A stretch of 64,000 nucleotides of DNA from Lutjanus erythropterus (GCA_020091685.1 CM034604.1:4577820-4641819); one strand, 5' to 3'. Shown: positions 36,075-48,770, counted from the stretch's first letter. Translations and numbers: made by a program. The notes: generated from the letters alone by a model not told the origin.

Positions 36075-36721
36075 CAGGGGTGGAAGTAACTAATTACAAA
36101 TACTCAAATTGCTGCAATTAAGTAGTTTTTTTGGGGGGGATACTTGTACTTTTATGAGTAGATGTTCAAGTTTGACAATTTGAATTAATATCATCTGCAT
36201 TTTAGTTGCCAATCAGGTGATCTGATCACAAATGGACCAATGAAAACAAAACAAAACGCTGCAGCAGCACAGGTTTGGAGTAAGAATATTAATGATTAAT
36301 CATTAATTGATTAATTGCTCTTAATAATTTAACCAATTAAAAATGTATTCATGGATATTTAATCAGTAATCGTGGCAGTAATTGCTTGTTTTCTGGGAGA
36401 GCCGTTTCTTAAATGTGTAAACTTAAGACTTAAAATGACAATAAAATGACAAATTAAAAATGAGGGGACATCTTATAAATTATTAATGATTCGTCGATTG
36501 TTAGTGTTTTCAACTGTTGATTAAGGAAAATGCAAAAAATCTACACACCTAGTTAGGAGAGGTGACTGTGAGATCAATACTCTGAGACAAATACTTTGTA
36601 CTTTTACTTAAGTAACTAAGTAATAATACTAAACAAGTATGTTTGTAACACCAGGACCTTTACTTGCAATAGAGTAATATTTTAGCAATGTAAGAGATTT
36701 TCCGTACTCTTTCCACCACTG
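36075..36721. mobile_element. 647-bp hAT MITE with perfect 8-bp target duplication
   Basis: Starts CAGGGGTGGAAGTAAC and ends ACTCTTTCCACCACTG: inverted ends CAGKGGTGGAAAG with few mismatches. GTATCCAG abuts both ends exactly (36067-36074 and 36722-36729). Interior phrases ACTTTTACTTAAGTAACTAAGTA and ATTTTAGCAATGTAA are typical of the stepwise ACTTAAGTA-rich teleost MITE. It is non-coding. The internal part is shared with 41935-42455. Confidence 0.92.
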
Positions 36722-37175
36722 GTATCCAGATACAGATCCTGTTTTAATACCAGATGTAAACAGGGTGTCTGCTGGTTGGTGCTGGGTGGTTGGTGTGCAC
36801 TGGGTTCATCAGAGCTTCTTTTATTGCTACTGGGACCGAACCAAACCAGTATAAATGCGCTGTCAAACCAAAACACTGATTTACAAGAGACTAAAACTCT
36901 CAGTCTGCTGATAATTCTCTGTGCCTGATGCTGTTCACACTACATGTAGATTAGATTTGATTGAGGCTGCTGTATCCTGGGGTTTTTCTGACCCGCAGGT
37001 GCAGAGCATCATCCTGCTTTAAGACAAAAACATTGTTTTTTCATACCCTGGTCTATTTTGAGATTATATCCTCTTTAATACACTTAGATATTAATACACA
37101 TAGGTTTCCCATTCTGCTACTATAATCTTATAATAAAGATGATAATGTTTTGCTTCTATAACATGCCTCCTCTCA

Positions 37176-37510
37176 GACTGGGTGACACAGTGGTGCAGTG
37201 GTTAGCACTGTGGCCTCACAGTAAGAAGGCGCTGGGTTCATTCCCACCAGCCAGCTGGGGTTCTGGAGAGTTTGTGGCGTTTCTTCTGCGTGGAGTTTGC
37301 ATTGGTTCTCTCCGGGTGCTCTGGCTTCCTCCCACAGTCTAATTACATGCAGGTCAGGTTAATTACTGACTCCAAATTGCCCCATGAGTGTGAATGCTTG
37401 TTTGTGTCTGTGTCAAACCTGTGTGTGAACTGGCAACCCCGCCTCTCACTCAGCGTCTGCTGTGGTTGGCTCCTGCCCCCTGCAAGCCTAAGTGGTTATA
37501 CTCAATGGGC
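37176..37510 (+). repeat. SINE-like teleost repeat (GTGGTGCAGTGGTTAGCACTG)
   Basis: The head GGTGACACAGTGGTGCAGTGGTTAGCACTGTGGCC and the phrases TGGAGTTTGCATTGGTTCTC, GGCTTCCTCCCACAGTC, CCCCGCCTCTCACTCAGCGTC and GGCTCCTGCCCCCTGCAAGCC, in this order, are those of a very abundant tRNA-headed teleost repeat. Confidence 0.85.
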
Positions 37511-38612
37511 GGAAAGGAAACGTCCAAAATACACAGTTACACAATTTTTTTTTTCAGAGGAAATGAAAATTGTGAAACAAAAAAGATCATTCCTATTAAT
37601 CATAGTCAGAATAAGGGCAATATGACATCATGCAGCCTGACTGGATACACTGTTGAAAAATGAAATGTCATTTTTACATATGGAGGCATGATAAAGGAGT
37701 GTTAATTATTAAGTTGGTGAATTTAAGAAAGTGAATACCCAAAAAAATAATTAACCCAAAAAAACTGACTTCATGAATTTTAATCTAATGTAATTTTCCC
37801 ATTTAATTTCATCACATAAGCTTAATGTAAAGAGTTGCATTTAATACACTGATTTTCTATCATGTTGAGTCATTGTGAATAAATTAAATACCTTAAGTCA
37901 GTTTTGCTTAAGTTAAAGCAAACTTATACATAAACTGTGTTGGTGTGTGACGTACATAGCTTAAATAAAGTTTATTTGATTTGTTTACATTTAGTTTATA
38001 CTAAGCACGTTCACATTGTGTTTATTTTTTTGGATAAATAAACTTTAGATTTTATATATTTCATTTACATTTTACTTAAAAAATATTGCTTCATGTTTAT
38101 TAGAGTCAAGAATAATTTATTTGAGTGAATAAGCATATTTTCCAAAATGTTAAACTCTTGTTTCTTTAGGAATTTCTGTAGTTTGTGTTTTAATCACAGA
38201 TTAATGGAGAATGTTAGTGTATCATGATGGTCCAAAAGCTGTTTCAGAGGCTTTTCCATTCTGCCAAGAACAGAATTATAGTTCAAACACTCAACATTTG
38301 TGTTTTTTGGTGTGAAAATTGTTTGATAAATTATATAAATCGTCCTTTAAAATCAGTATTGTTCAAAGCAGTGTTCTAAAATTTCTATACACACAAAGAA
38401 TTGACGAAAATGAGAAAAGTGAAACTGTTGCAGTAAATTGATTGGCTCATCCTTCAGTCTCACACTTCCTGTTCACAGTGAGGACTCCTCTGCATCAACA
38501 TCAACTTTAACCACGTCTCACAGTCTGTGGTGACGAGTTAGCATGCTGCTAACACATGCTTCAAAACTGCTGGTGTGTGATTTTGACACGCTCAGACCAT
38601 ATGATGAGTGGA

Positions 38613-38640
38613 CAGTTGGTGTGTGTGTGTGTGTGTGTAT
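38613..38640. repeat. (TG)n microsatellite
   Basis: About 13 TG units. Confidence 0.9.
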
Positions 38641-38769
38641 AGATTAACCTCTAATGAAGAGAGACGGGGGGAAAAAAAAAGCTTTACGTAACGTCATGAG
38701 GTTGGCTCTCCATCAAGAGCAGCAATCTTCCACCCACCAAATCCAGATTAATTCTGCTTGTGTTGGTGC

Positions 38770-38872
<103 letters not shown>

Positions 38873-40416
38873 GGAAAAATCCGTTGGTTGCTAAAAGAAA
38901 CTGGCACACAGTTTATGATAATTATTGGTCAGTGCTGCTGTGGGATTTACAGTAGAGAAGTCTTGACTTGAAGCTGACGAACACAGAACAATTCTGCCAA
39001 ACAAATATTACAAATTATGAGTATTTCTTAATTGCATTAGAAATGACACTTTGTATGGCTGGCTTTGTGTGGTTTGATCATTTAAAATGTGTGTGTAATG
39101 TGTTTTTTTGTGTGTGTGTGGGTTTTTTTTTTTCCAAAGTGACAGATGTCACTCTCAGTGTCATGAGATCATGACTTCACTGGTCTTATCAGGTTTTATC
39201 CTTTGCTGCCCTCTTCTGGATAAATACATAAAATGCATACAAAAATTCTGTGTGACATACAAAAATGTACAACATCAGGGCATATAAGAATGTGGCACTG
39301 AGTCCGTACATAAATAGATGAAAGTGCAAATGCAGAATAAACGAAATAATTTCATATATACTTAATAACTAAAATGTACAGTGTTCTCTCTAGGCTACAC
39401 AGCCATTTTGGCTCTTAGCACTCACAACATATCCTCAATTATGGTGCAGTATTTCTAAAAAAGAAGCAGGACCCTGAAGAATCTAGTAGCAGTGTTTTAA
39501 TGTGCCACAAGACTCTCTGGAGGCAATTAAAGTAATGGAAAACTGTTAAAATGCAGTTGCCTTGAACACTGTACTATTATGGATTCCCAACATGTAAGTT
39601 TTTTGGTATTGTGTATTTATTTGGGTTTATATACTTTTCAAAAGGATAACAGCTATCATAATTTTCTTTTTATCGCTACAAATTGTCAAATAAAGTATGT
39701 TGTAATAAAGTTAAGGCCATTACACTGTATAATCTACTGTAACAGTGCACTTTGTGAGTCTTTTCTGCAGCATATGCTTCTATTTTACACACAGTTTTCT
39801 TCCATTTAAAGAATGGACACAAGGTTATTCTGTGGCCTTTCAAAAAATAAGAAGGCAGAATCTGCACTCCTAGTGATGTTAGTGAGGATGAAATAGATGA
39901 TGAGTTACAGAGAGTGAGGGTGAGACTGAGAATGAGGATGAAGATGAGGGCGGTGAAGGTGAAAGTGCAGTGAAAGGTATCATCAGTGTAAGATGGGCTG
40001 TAAATACATATGATAATGATAACTATTTATGATCACTCATGAGCAGTGAGTCAAAGATGGCAGCGACACAACAAATATTGTCTGTCACAAAAGACGCACA
40101 GCAGGAAGCTGAGAAAAACTGTAACACAAATGATCAAACACTGAAGTGTGGCTCACTGTCTCGTTTTGAAGAAAGTTCTGATAGTTTGGTTTGACAGATT
40201 GTTTGCTGAGATATGCTGGCACTCTTTAATGTTGATGTCATGGTAGATGTAGTGTGATCAGTTTTAGTTTTAAAAAAAGTATTTTTGACAATAATTATGA
40301 TTTCTACCTTCATGTAAACTATAACAGTCTGCAGAAATAGATCATCTTTAAAGATAAGATTCTCACTCTCAAAATTTTGTCTTGATAACTGGATTTTTGA
40401 CTATTTACATTTGATT

Positions 40417-40424
40417 GCTTAAGT
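40417..40424. repeat. left target site duplication GCTTAAGT
   Basis: GCTTAAGT here and GCCTAAGT at 41676-41683 match at 7 of 8 bases and abut the two ends of the hAT-like element. Confidence 0.75.
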
Positions 40425-41675
40425 CAGTGGTTCTCAAACCGTGGGGGCAGGCCCCACTGGTGGGGCATAGAGCCACTGCAGGTGGGGCATGGATGAGCAG
40501 AGGCCTTCTTATAAAAACGTTCTTAAATCTGTACTTAGTCTTAAGATAATTACCGATTACCGTGTGAGATCATGCAAGAATCCAGGAATCCAGGCGTTGG
40601 TTTTAGGTGCGCCAACAGTGAGAAGCTACCATGGAAACGATTCATCTTGAACAAACAGCTGGAGAGGTTAGCGTAGATACTGTGATAGCATCAGTTACAT
40701 CAGAACTGGAAAGTATTTCTTCATTCAAAGAAGAGCAAAGAACAACACTGAAGGATTTTATCCATGGAAAAGATGTTTTCGCTCTTCTTCCAGCCTGCTT
40801 TGGCTTCGGTTTGTTGATCTGATTGGTTGAAGTTAACATGTGACAGATAGTTCATCCAGTCACCTGGTGTTTTTTCTTAAAGTGCCTGCCCTTTTCCAAA
40901 CAGTTTCTATGTACGACTTCCCAGATGGTGGTTCTGTGTAACAAACAATTTGGCATGTCAGGTTAAATGACCGATGGTTGGCTTAGGTATGATTCATGAA
41001 AGATACTGAGCATCAAAAAAACCTTCCTTAATTCTGAGAAGAAAATTTGTACCTTACAAACCTGTGATTCTAAAATGAACTGAACTTTGACGCCACCTGT
41101 CTTATAATCAGTGATTTCCTCTTGTACATAATGCAACACAGATGCAGGTTTAGTCAGGAGTGGCCGTGGACCAAAGGAGAAAAGAAAACTATTTGGAAAA
41201 CGACATCACAGCTGTGCTAGATGAGATTTAAGCAACACATATTATTCAGTATTCAGCGTTGATGTCACATTATTCATCAAGCTGATGCAAAGTTCAGCAT
41301 AGGCTGCTGTCCCCTGACATAACCAGCAGATAAATCACTACAGTCTAGACTTTGCTTAGAGATAAGATCATTTCCACATCAAAGTAAGGTTTTATAAATA
41401 AGCAGTAATACTTGGTTTTCTACTTAAATCATAATTAAGATCAAAATTGAAAAGAAGTCCATTTTATAAATGAGGCCTCAGGAGAAAAATATGGAGTGAA
41501 ACAAAGAGTTTGCTGATGTTGTCATGTTGACCTTTATTTCACTAAACTTCAGCTTGGATCCTTCTGTATTAGTTTTAGCCCTGTTGTTGTTAATGATTCA
41601 TTTTTTTTAAAATGCGGCGTGAACTTTTTCTGGCTTCTGAACTGAGGCATGCCAGAAAAAGTTTAAGAACAACTG
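40425..41675. mobile_element. 1251-bp hAT-like element carrying a helicase gene fragment
   Basis: Left end CAGTGGTTCTCAAAC (40425-40439) and right end GTTTAAGAACAACTG (41661-41675) are inverted repeats with two mismatches. Both ends have the CAGNGGTTCTYAAAC form typical of hAT. The 8-bp flanks match at 7 positions. No hAT transposase is present. Instead the interior holds a piece resembling a RecQ-like helicase (40631-40822). The rest of the interior is unassigned. Confidence 0.75.
40631..40822 (+). pseudogene. RecQ-like helicase N-terminal fragment inside a hAT-like element
   Basis: A 63-codon frame from ATG reads SVDTVIASVTSELESI, FKEEQRTTLKDFIHGKDVFA, LLPACFGFGLLI. RecQ-type helicases have F-x-x-x-Q-x-x-x-I/L (motif 0) followed by a D-x-x-x-x-x-P-T-G-x-G-K-S nucleotide loop. 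Here motif 0 and the DVFALLP approach are clear, but the loop reads ACFGFG, lacking the T-G-x-G-K-S lysine and serine, and the frame ends soon after. It cannot bind ATP as written. Intronless multi-copy RecQ-like genes occur in fish; this looks like a captured, decayed piece of one. Confidence 0.6.
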
Positions 41676-41934
41676 GCCTAAGTCATAATGAGTCTTCTAT
41701 CATTTTTCACTTAGCAACAAGATCATGACTGGGCAACGGTGTCTGAGGTTGAAGGTTTGAGCTCTGGGTGATGCAGAATAATTAAAGTCCCATTCCATTC
41801 AGCTCAAACAGAGTCAGGATGCTGCTATTGTATTCTGCTTTTTCATGTCAATATGGCTGCAGTGAAAAAGGTCCATAAACAAAAAAATTTGTTATGCATG
41901 CAGGTTCGCATGCTCACATCCCCACCATACGTAC

Positions 41935-42455
41935 ACATTACAAATACTCAGATTACTGCAATCAAGTTGTTTTTTTGGATACTTGTATTTTTATGGGTAG
42001 ATTAGTTACTTAGTTACTTTTAAAATCATAGTTGAGTACTGAGTACAATTCCAATTAATGTCCAAATGTTTCATCTGCATTTTAGTAGCCAATCAGGTGA
42101 TCTGGTCACAAACAGACCAGTGAAATCAGACATACAAATGAAAAACTAAGTAAAATCCTGCAGCAACACACATTTGGAGTAAGGATGTTAATGATTTATC
42201 ATTAATTGATTAATTTAATCAACTCACTGACATTACTTTGTCTGGCGGAGCTCTTTGTTAAATAAGGAAACATATAGGAAAAAACCCTCATTTTAAGAGA
42301 TGGCTGTGACATCATCATCAAGTAACTAATACTCTGAAAAGTTTTTGTGACAAATACTTTGGACTTTTAATGAAGTATATTTCTAACACCAGCACTTTTA
42401 CTTGTAATTGAGTGATATTTTAGCAATGTAACAGTACTTGTACTTGAGTACAGAT
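41935..42455. repeat. second, end-less copy of the ACTTAAGTA-rich hAT MITE
   Basis: Collinear with the interior of 36075-36721: TTACAAATACTCARATTRCTGCAAT, CATCTGCATTTTAGTWGCCAATCAGG, TTTGGAGTAAGRATRTTAATGAT and ATTTTAGCAATGTAA. The CAGGGGTGGAA ends are missing, so it is truncated at both sides. Confidence 0.75.
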
Positions 42456-43027
42456 TTTACAGTATAGTTATATTGCGATTATTTTGACTAAAATTGCAAT
42501 TGTAATATGTGATACAATTAGTGGAAATGATCATTTTTGCATTGCAATTTTCATTTTTACCAGGAAAAAACCCAGCAAAAACTGTATTTGTTGGGGTCTG
42601 TTCCAGACAAACATGTTTTCTTTCATCTGGAGAATAAGATTTTTAGGCCAGGACATCTCTGCAGCTCCACAGTACCTCATTATAAAGCTGGTTTCCTTTT
42701 GCAAAAAGATGGCTCTGGTTCTGCGATTTGGATTTTGCACTTGGCCATATTTATTAATTTTTTGTGAGCTGATTGCGCCCGTAGATCAAAGTGAATCAGA
42801 AAAGAGTCTTAGTGACAGTGGATCTAAAATTTTTACATGAAAAAATATGTTTCTACCGTAAGACATCAGTTTTTAGAACGGGGTTTGGTGCAACAGTACC
42901 AAATTTAAGTCTCTCAACAATATAAAAATCAATGGTTATCTGAATACATTACTTAAAGATTCAATATGGCAGTTGTGCGTCAGGTTTGTCCACTCTGATG
43001 GAGGCAGGCTGAAAGTATTTATTATGC

Positions 43028-43450
43028 ATGCAGGTTCACAGCACAGACATTACCCAACCTCACACATCTCATCAGTGTTGTCAACAAAATAATTACATGC
43101 TGGAGCAAAGCAGAGAGGGGGAATTGATCTGAAATGATTTGGCTCAGATTGTTCCACAGTTGGTCGGAGTCTGTTTACATTTCAAATTCAGTCAGAGCAC
43201 ACACAGCGGGGTGCAGACAAACAATACTGTAATTAGGAATCAGGTGGCAACTCGCCCCCCATATGTTCTGTCTGCCATGTGTTTATGTCATGTGGGGAGG
43301 AAGGTAGAGATGAAAAAGAGACGGCAGAACAAGAAGAACTCCTGGCGTGTTTAAATTTCACACTCAGGGTGAGCACACGCAGTGAGGTGCAAACAAGCAA
43401 TCCACTGAGATTATTACAAACTCAGGTGTAAACTCTTCTCCAGAATCAGC
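43028..43450 (+). repeat. dispersed repeat R1, copy 2, with internal partial duplication
   Basis: 43028-43345 aligns with 31995-32320 (GCATGCAGGTTC, TGTCAACAAAATAATTA, GGGGAATTGATCTGAAATGAT, GGAGGAAGGTAGAGATG). Then 43345-43450 repeats the inner block again (ACACGCAGTGAGGTGCAAACAAG ... CTCTG), already present at 43195-43290. A further R1-like start GCATGCAGGTTCGCATG lies at 41897. Confidence 0.7.
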
Positions 43451-43454
43451 TGCT

Positions 43455-44160
43455 CTGTAAGTCTCTCTGTTGGTTGGCTGGCCAGTTTTCACCTTAGGAG
43501 GCTGAAATTAGGTATAGAGGTCAAGTGTGTGCAAAGGTGTGTGCTTGCGTTCATGCCGATTGGCTGAAAAGGGGGGTGGTAATGGGAATTGCCTGTCACA
43601 AACACGTGCATAACTTTTAAATTAATTCACAGACTCACACAAGATGTAGTAGAATAGTTGGTCGTGAGCCGGAGGCCAGCTGTTTAACTGTTCGTGACAA
43701 CTGTTTAAAAAGGGGGCGTGACAGTGGGAGTGGCCTCTAAGAAAAGGGTACATAACTTTTAAATTGATCCATTTGTCGTGGACTTGTATGGGAGGCATTG
43801 TTGCACTCAGCAGAGTTTCTTTTTCATTAGTGATCTGCCCCCTACATTTAGCCACGCCCCTTTCTAACTCTTGACCAGTTTGTTATACTGTAGACTGTTG
43901 TGGGAGGTATCATTGCTCTCAGCAGAGAGTAATTTCAATGGTGCAAGTAAGCCCCGCCCAAATACTCAGCCACGCATCCTCCAAAACTTGTTGCCTGTTT
44001 ACTTTGAGCACTTGTGCGAGTTCAAAGGCTAGTTCGAGAAGAAATACGCGTTCCCTGGAGAGTACATCAGTACAGCCTTCAGGGAATGTACAGGAAGTGA
44101 CAGAAATATTTTACATCCTGTCAGATCATCCCTAGGTCACCTGCAGTTTGCAGACTAGGG
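43455..44160. repeat. complex repeat with recurring CATAACTTTTAAATT and GGGAGG-ATTG motifs
   Basis: ATAACTTTTAAATTRATYCA occurs at about 43610 and 43752. TGGGAGGYATYRTTGCWCTCAGCAGAG occurs at about 43788 and 43901. GCCCCGCCCAAATACT occurs at about 43952 and again at 44563. The spacing suggests an old repeat with internal duplications. The family is not known to me. Confidence 0.5.
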
Positions 44161-44229
44161 TCATAGCTGAAGAAATAAAGTGCGTTCTCGATCACTGGTA
44201 AAGCTGAAGCCGAGAGAACCCCCTACTGT

Positions 44230-44305
44230 TACATGATCCTCTGTCCCTTTATCTGTAAAGCACTTTTTAATAAAGCGATAACCTTTATTATTATTATCAG
44301 CCATA
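44230..44305 (+). repeat. LINE/SINE-type 3' tail fragment
   Basis: GTAAAGCACTTTTTAATAAAGCGATAACCTTTATTATTATTATC resembles the 3' tail of L2-group elements (CACTTT...AATAAAG followed by TTATTATTA units). The body was not recognised. Confidence 0.35.
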
Positions 44306-45466
44306 AAATATGTTTGCTCACAGAATAAAACTTGCACAATATAAGACAATTTATCCAGCGTTAAATATTACAATTACACAAAAAAATCAGGATTCTGTAC
44401 ATGTGGTGTTTGTTGTCAAACCTATATGAGCCAATCAGAGCTTGTCAGCTCATCGATCAGGTAACAGCCAGGCTGAGCATCTGCAGCACCTTGTTCTAAA
44501 ATCTGCGGTCACCTTGATCTCGTGAGGTTTGCTACCCATGGGTGCAGAGAATCATCTTGTTAGCCCCGCCCAAATACTGTAGCCACACCCCTCCACCCCT
44601 TCCTGTTTGTTTCAGGCACTACCTTAGCCACCCCCACTTTATTAACTCAATGAACCTTGGTCACAAGTATTGCAAATTCCAGACATCGCAATATCATAAT
44701 CCAGCAGGGTCAGATGATTTTTTTTTTTAAGTGTTCCACAGATAGTAAATAATATTTATATGCAAGACACAGACATGGAGGCAAGGTGAGATCAAGAGGG
44801 TTTATTTCTTAGCAGGTTGATGAAAGGTTGAAGTGCTGTAACAGACTCAGTGGCCACATTTACATGCATACAATATTGTGAAAATGACAATATTCCTACT
44901 AGGCTGTTTACATGCCCAATGACAATGAATATTCCTTTAATATTCCCATCTACATGCAGCTTTGAATACTCTTATACTGGACACTCCTTTCTGTTAAAAT
45001 AGTATTTTCTTTAAACTGTATGTTTAAACTGGTGGTGGACGTGTTTGACAGAGCAAACTCAGCCTCCGTCTTTTATTCATTTAATGACCCTCTTGAAAAA
45101 GTCAGCACTGGGATATCCAAAAACATGTTGATATCAAATGTTTAAAATAATGTTTAAAAGTAGGGGTGTTTCTCCCTCTGACCACAAATTTGAGAGTTTC
45201 TCTTGTGCACTCACCTCTACCCCAGTCCAGCAAACTGTTGGCTGTTTGGTTTGTTTACAGCACAGAGCAGAAGTGTCCAATGAATGCTTCTAAAACCAGA
45301 ATAATACTAGTGCGTCCCACGTCTTAATCAGAATGTCCATTCAGAGCATCAGACAGGTGAGCTGATTACTGATGATGACCAGGTGTGCTGCTTGAGCAGA
45401 GCTGGGAGCCAGGAGAGAGAAGACCACGCCCACACCAACACACCAACGCGCCCAGACAGAGAAATA

Positions 45467-46044
45467 GGGTGCTTTTCATTCGCTTAATTGGTCTCCTCGT
45501 TTCCTCCACTCACTTCCTTTCCTTGTGTCTTAGCTCCACCCGGTGGATGACGTGTTGCACAAATGTATTAGCTGTCAAAGGGACTGCAGCTGAATGTCCA
45601 TAGAAGCCTTTACTTATGAACAATTTCTAAAAACTCACAGTAGTCTTTCAGTTTGTAATTTGTTTTAAATATGTGGATCATTTAAACTTTCTTTTAAATC
45701 ATCTAATATATAATGTAATATATAAGTCACCTTTATATCCTAAAGTGCATAACACATCACACACAGACTGACGGTGCCTGATATTGCGTTTCATCCTGTA
45801 ACTGAGAATAAACTGCGTAATTAAAATGATTTAATTGTGTTCAGGATGACGTGAAGAGCATCATTTATACAGCACGCCCCTTAATTGATAATTGATAAAG
45901 CCTCCTCTCTCCTCACTCCTCGTGTCCTCCAGGTGCATTTAAGCAAGCTGAAAATCCTCCATCGTGGCGGAGGGGAAACAACTTCCAGGTCAACGAAGGA
46001 GAGAGGAGACAAGGAGGCAAAATTCAACATGATGAAAAGCACCC
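45467..46044. mobile_element. 578-bp DNA element with GGGTGCTTTTCAT ends and 3-bp ATA flanks
   Basis: GGGTGCTTTTCAT (45467-45479) is the reverse complement of ATGAAAAGCACCC (46032-46044). ATA abuts both ends (45464-45466 and 46045-46047). Subterminal blocks TCTCCTCGTTTCCTCC and GGAGAGAGGAGACAAGGAGG form a second inverted pair. A 3-bp duplication would suit PIF/Harbinger better than hAT, but three bases are weak evidence. It is non-coding. Confidence 0.7.
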
Positions 46045-46077
46045 ATAGAGAAGTACTGAAAACGGGGAGGAGTTGCT

Positions 46078-46099
46078 CCTTTTTTTTTTTTTTTTTTTT
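46078..46099. repeat. poly-T tract
   Basis: A run of about 20 T, 34 bp outside the right end of the element 45467-46044. It may be the tail of a minus-strand retroposon, but no body was recognised. Confidence 0.9.
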
Positions 46100-48529
46100 G
46101 TTGAAATGACAGATTCATTGAAAAAAAAATCCTTGGCACCTGCAAAATGCCTCTGTCTGATTGGCTTCTAAGTGTCAACACTGTAGCTTGTCTCTGTTTG
46201 GACAAATTGAGTGTGTTACAATTGCCCCCAGTCTCCCCTAATAATAATACTATTTTCTGTTTATAAGGTTATCAAGCTCAAACAAAAAAAGTTTAACTAA
46301 AGCTGCAGTTTCAAACTAAATGAGTCATAGTTGTGTGACTGAAGGAACAAAGATGCTAAGTTTTAACCCTGTATCTGACAGTTATCTAATTAACAAGCAT
46401 TCAAGACTGTAAGAATCACTTCTCGTATTTTATTTGAAACTAAACATTTCCTGGGTAATCCCCTACTCCAAGCCTCTTTTTATTTTTACTGCGGTGGGTC
46501 CACTGATTGTAGCCCTCTGGAATTTGTTCCTTATGCCTTTGTGATGCTTTATGATGCACTTAGAAACAAGTCAGTATTCACATGTACAAGTCTTAATTAA
46601 CCTTAATTAACAACACTGACAACATCTGTGTTAACCTACTGTATCATATCACTATGGCTGTCTTGAAAAGGTCTGTTGAGGTGCCTAAAATATTAACATA
46701 TAAAGTATTTATCCTATTTGCTCTCCTGTAGTGCCTTTTCTATGTTGTTAGCCTTCACATGAATGTGACTTGACTTGATTCTATCTGTGTTCTCAGTAAT
46801 CAGCAGCAGGTGGAGCTGCAGCATCACCACAAAATCAAGTCCTGGGATTTTTTTCTGGTGCAACAAAAGCAAACTCATGTTATGAGATGAGCTATTAGTT
46901 TACCCCATGAACTAAATTCAAATACTGATGCTTTCATAGATTTATACTTACAGAGTATTCATATAAAACATGTTTTTTTTTGTAAATCATAAAGTAAAAT
47001 TACTTTGATTCATTGGTGTAATTATCACAATTAAATATTCATAATGACTTATATACAACAAAACAAAATAAAATGATGAATAAAAAGAAAATTCATAAAA
47101 ATAAACATGATTTTTTTTAAACAAAAAGAACCAAACCAAATTCAGTTTGAGACACTGAACAAAAAGAAACAAACTGAAAGGTATACCATGCAGGATATTC
47201 TTTAAAAAAATGTATAGACTCATATAAAAATAATCCCTGTTAATCATTATATATGACTAAATGTAACACTTCTTCATGGGCGTTTGATTATTAGTGAAAA
47301 GTCTCTTGCATGTTTACAAGACTGTTTCTGGGTGTTTCTAGACTTTATAGACCATGTTAGCCCAAGTGGGACCCTGGTTTATAGACAGCTGGCATGAAGT
47401 TTGCTCATGTGCACATACATATACACATACACACATAAATGTCTCATTTCTCATATCTGTTTTAATTTCTTACATTACAGTATGTTACATTTTCTCACAT
47501 TCCCATGTTCATTTTTTTTAATTTAAAAGATAAATAGTCAACACCACAGAGTGGCACCATTCTTTAAGTCCTCAAAAAGAAATTGTACCTCCATTATACA
47601 TTTATTATTTAAGTAAATTAACATACAAAAGAAATTAATGCAAGTTTAAAAATACTCATCAAATAGTTGGTCCAAACTGGTCCCACCTCTAACTGAACAG
47701 ATAACCAATCATATTTGAAGATAATACGGTACCAATCAGATTTCAGGGCTGGCCAGTTGTACCCCATGCCCTCCATCTAGAAATGCTGCTGCATGTTTAT
47801 TGGAGAGAACTTCCCCCAATCATGCACCCAACATCCTTTGTTGTCTGACTGCAGTCACTGTTAACATCTCATCTTTAACAGTGATGAGGGAGCTGAAATG
47901 TTGTGGAGCACAATGTGGAACAAAATAACAGCAATAACATTATGAATACTGGCAAGGCTTTCAACTGTCTACTCATTTTGCCTTTATTTCAAAATAAAAA
48001 CACACTGCTATCCAAGTTCACTCGCACAGTTCTTTTGCATTAGTCATGATTCATGGTATTATAAGAATATATGCCAATATGCCAAAAGCAGCTAAATCCT
48101 GCCTATGGATTAATTTCATGGCTCGTGTTACAGCTTATTTTAATGTAAGGATTTTAATATCAGAAATGGAGTAGTATGATGGTATCAGACCTAAATAAAG
48201 TGAATAGACTGTTTACTGACAGTGTCCTCCTCTGACTCCATCCTGGTCATGCAACACTGGAGCAGCTCTTGTGGAGAACACAATAGGAGTTTACCTGTCT
48301 AGTCTATAAGACAGCAAAATCCTTAATTTTTCGCCTAGTCACCCCTAATGTTGACATAAGATCCAAAGGCCAATACAGCATCCATGTATATATGTCTGCA
48401 ACATTTTAGCAGGAAGGTTAGAGAGTATTCACAACATTGGGCCTCATTCAACAACAGCTATTAAGAAGAAATTTTAGGAAAAACATACAAAGATATTGAC
48501 TGAACTGAATGAAGCCCAGTGATCCTGGC

Positions 48530-48770
48530 CTGATATGTTGGTGGATTTCTTAACTGAAAGGTCACAAAGTTTTATCAGATGTTCCTTTTTCCTCTACTGG
48601 TTCACCCCAGGGGTGTGTCCTCTCACCACTTTTATTTGTCTTGTACACTAATGTGTGCCAAAGTCAATATGTGAGGTGTCATATCACCAGGTTCACTGAT
48701 GAGTCTGTCACTGTGGCTGTTGTGGTGGATTTCACAGACTGGTGTAAGTCTTGGACAATGCACAATATAA
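48530..48770 (+). pseudogene. L2/Rex-group LINE reverse transcriptase fragment (PQG block)
   Basis: From 48593 the frame reads STGSPQGCVLSPLLFVLYTN, then ITRFTDESVTVA and DFTDWC. This is the B-to-C region of a CR1/L2/Rex-type reverse transcriptase: S-P-Q-G-C-V-L-S-P-L-L followed by the F-A-D-D catalytic box. The box reads F-T-D-E, so one catalytic aspartate is lost. The preceding LTERSQ block sits in a different frame. It is a dead fragment. Confidence 0.82.

Noticed and set aside
39880..40190. Acidic frame rich in Glu and Asp (piggyBac N-terminus or nuclear protein)
   Set aside because: The acidic run comes from a GATGAGGATGAAG low-complexity stretch; stops follow and no transposase core or TTAA ends were found.
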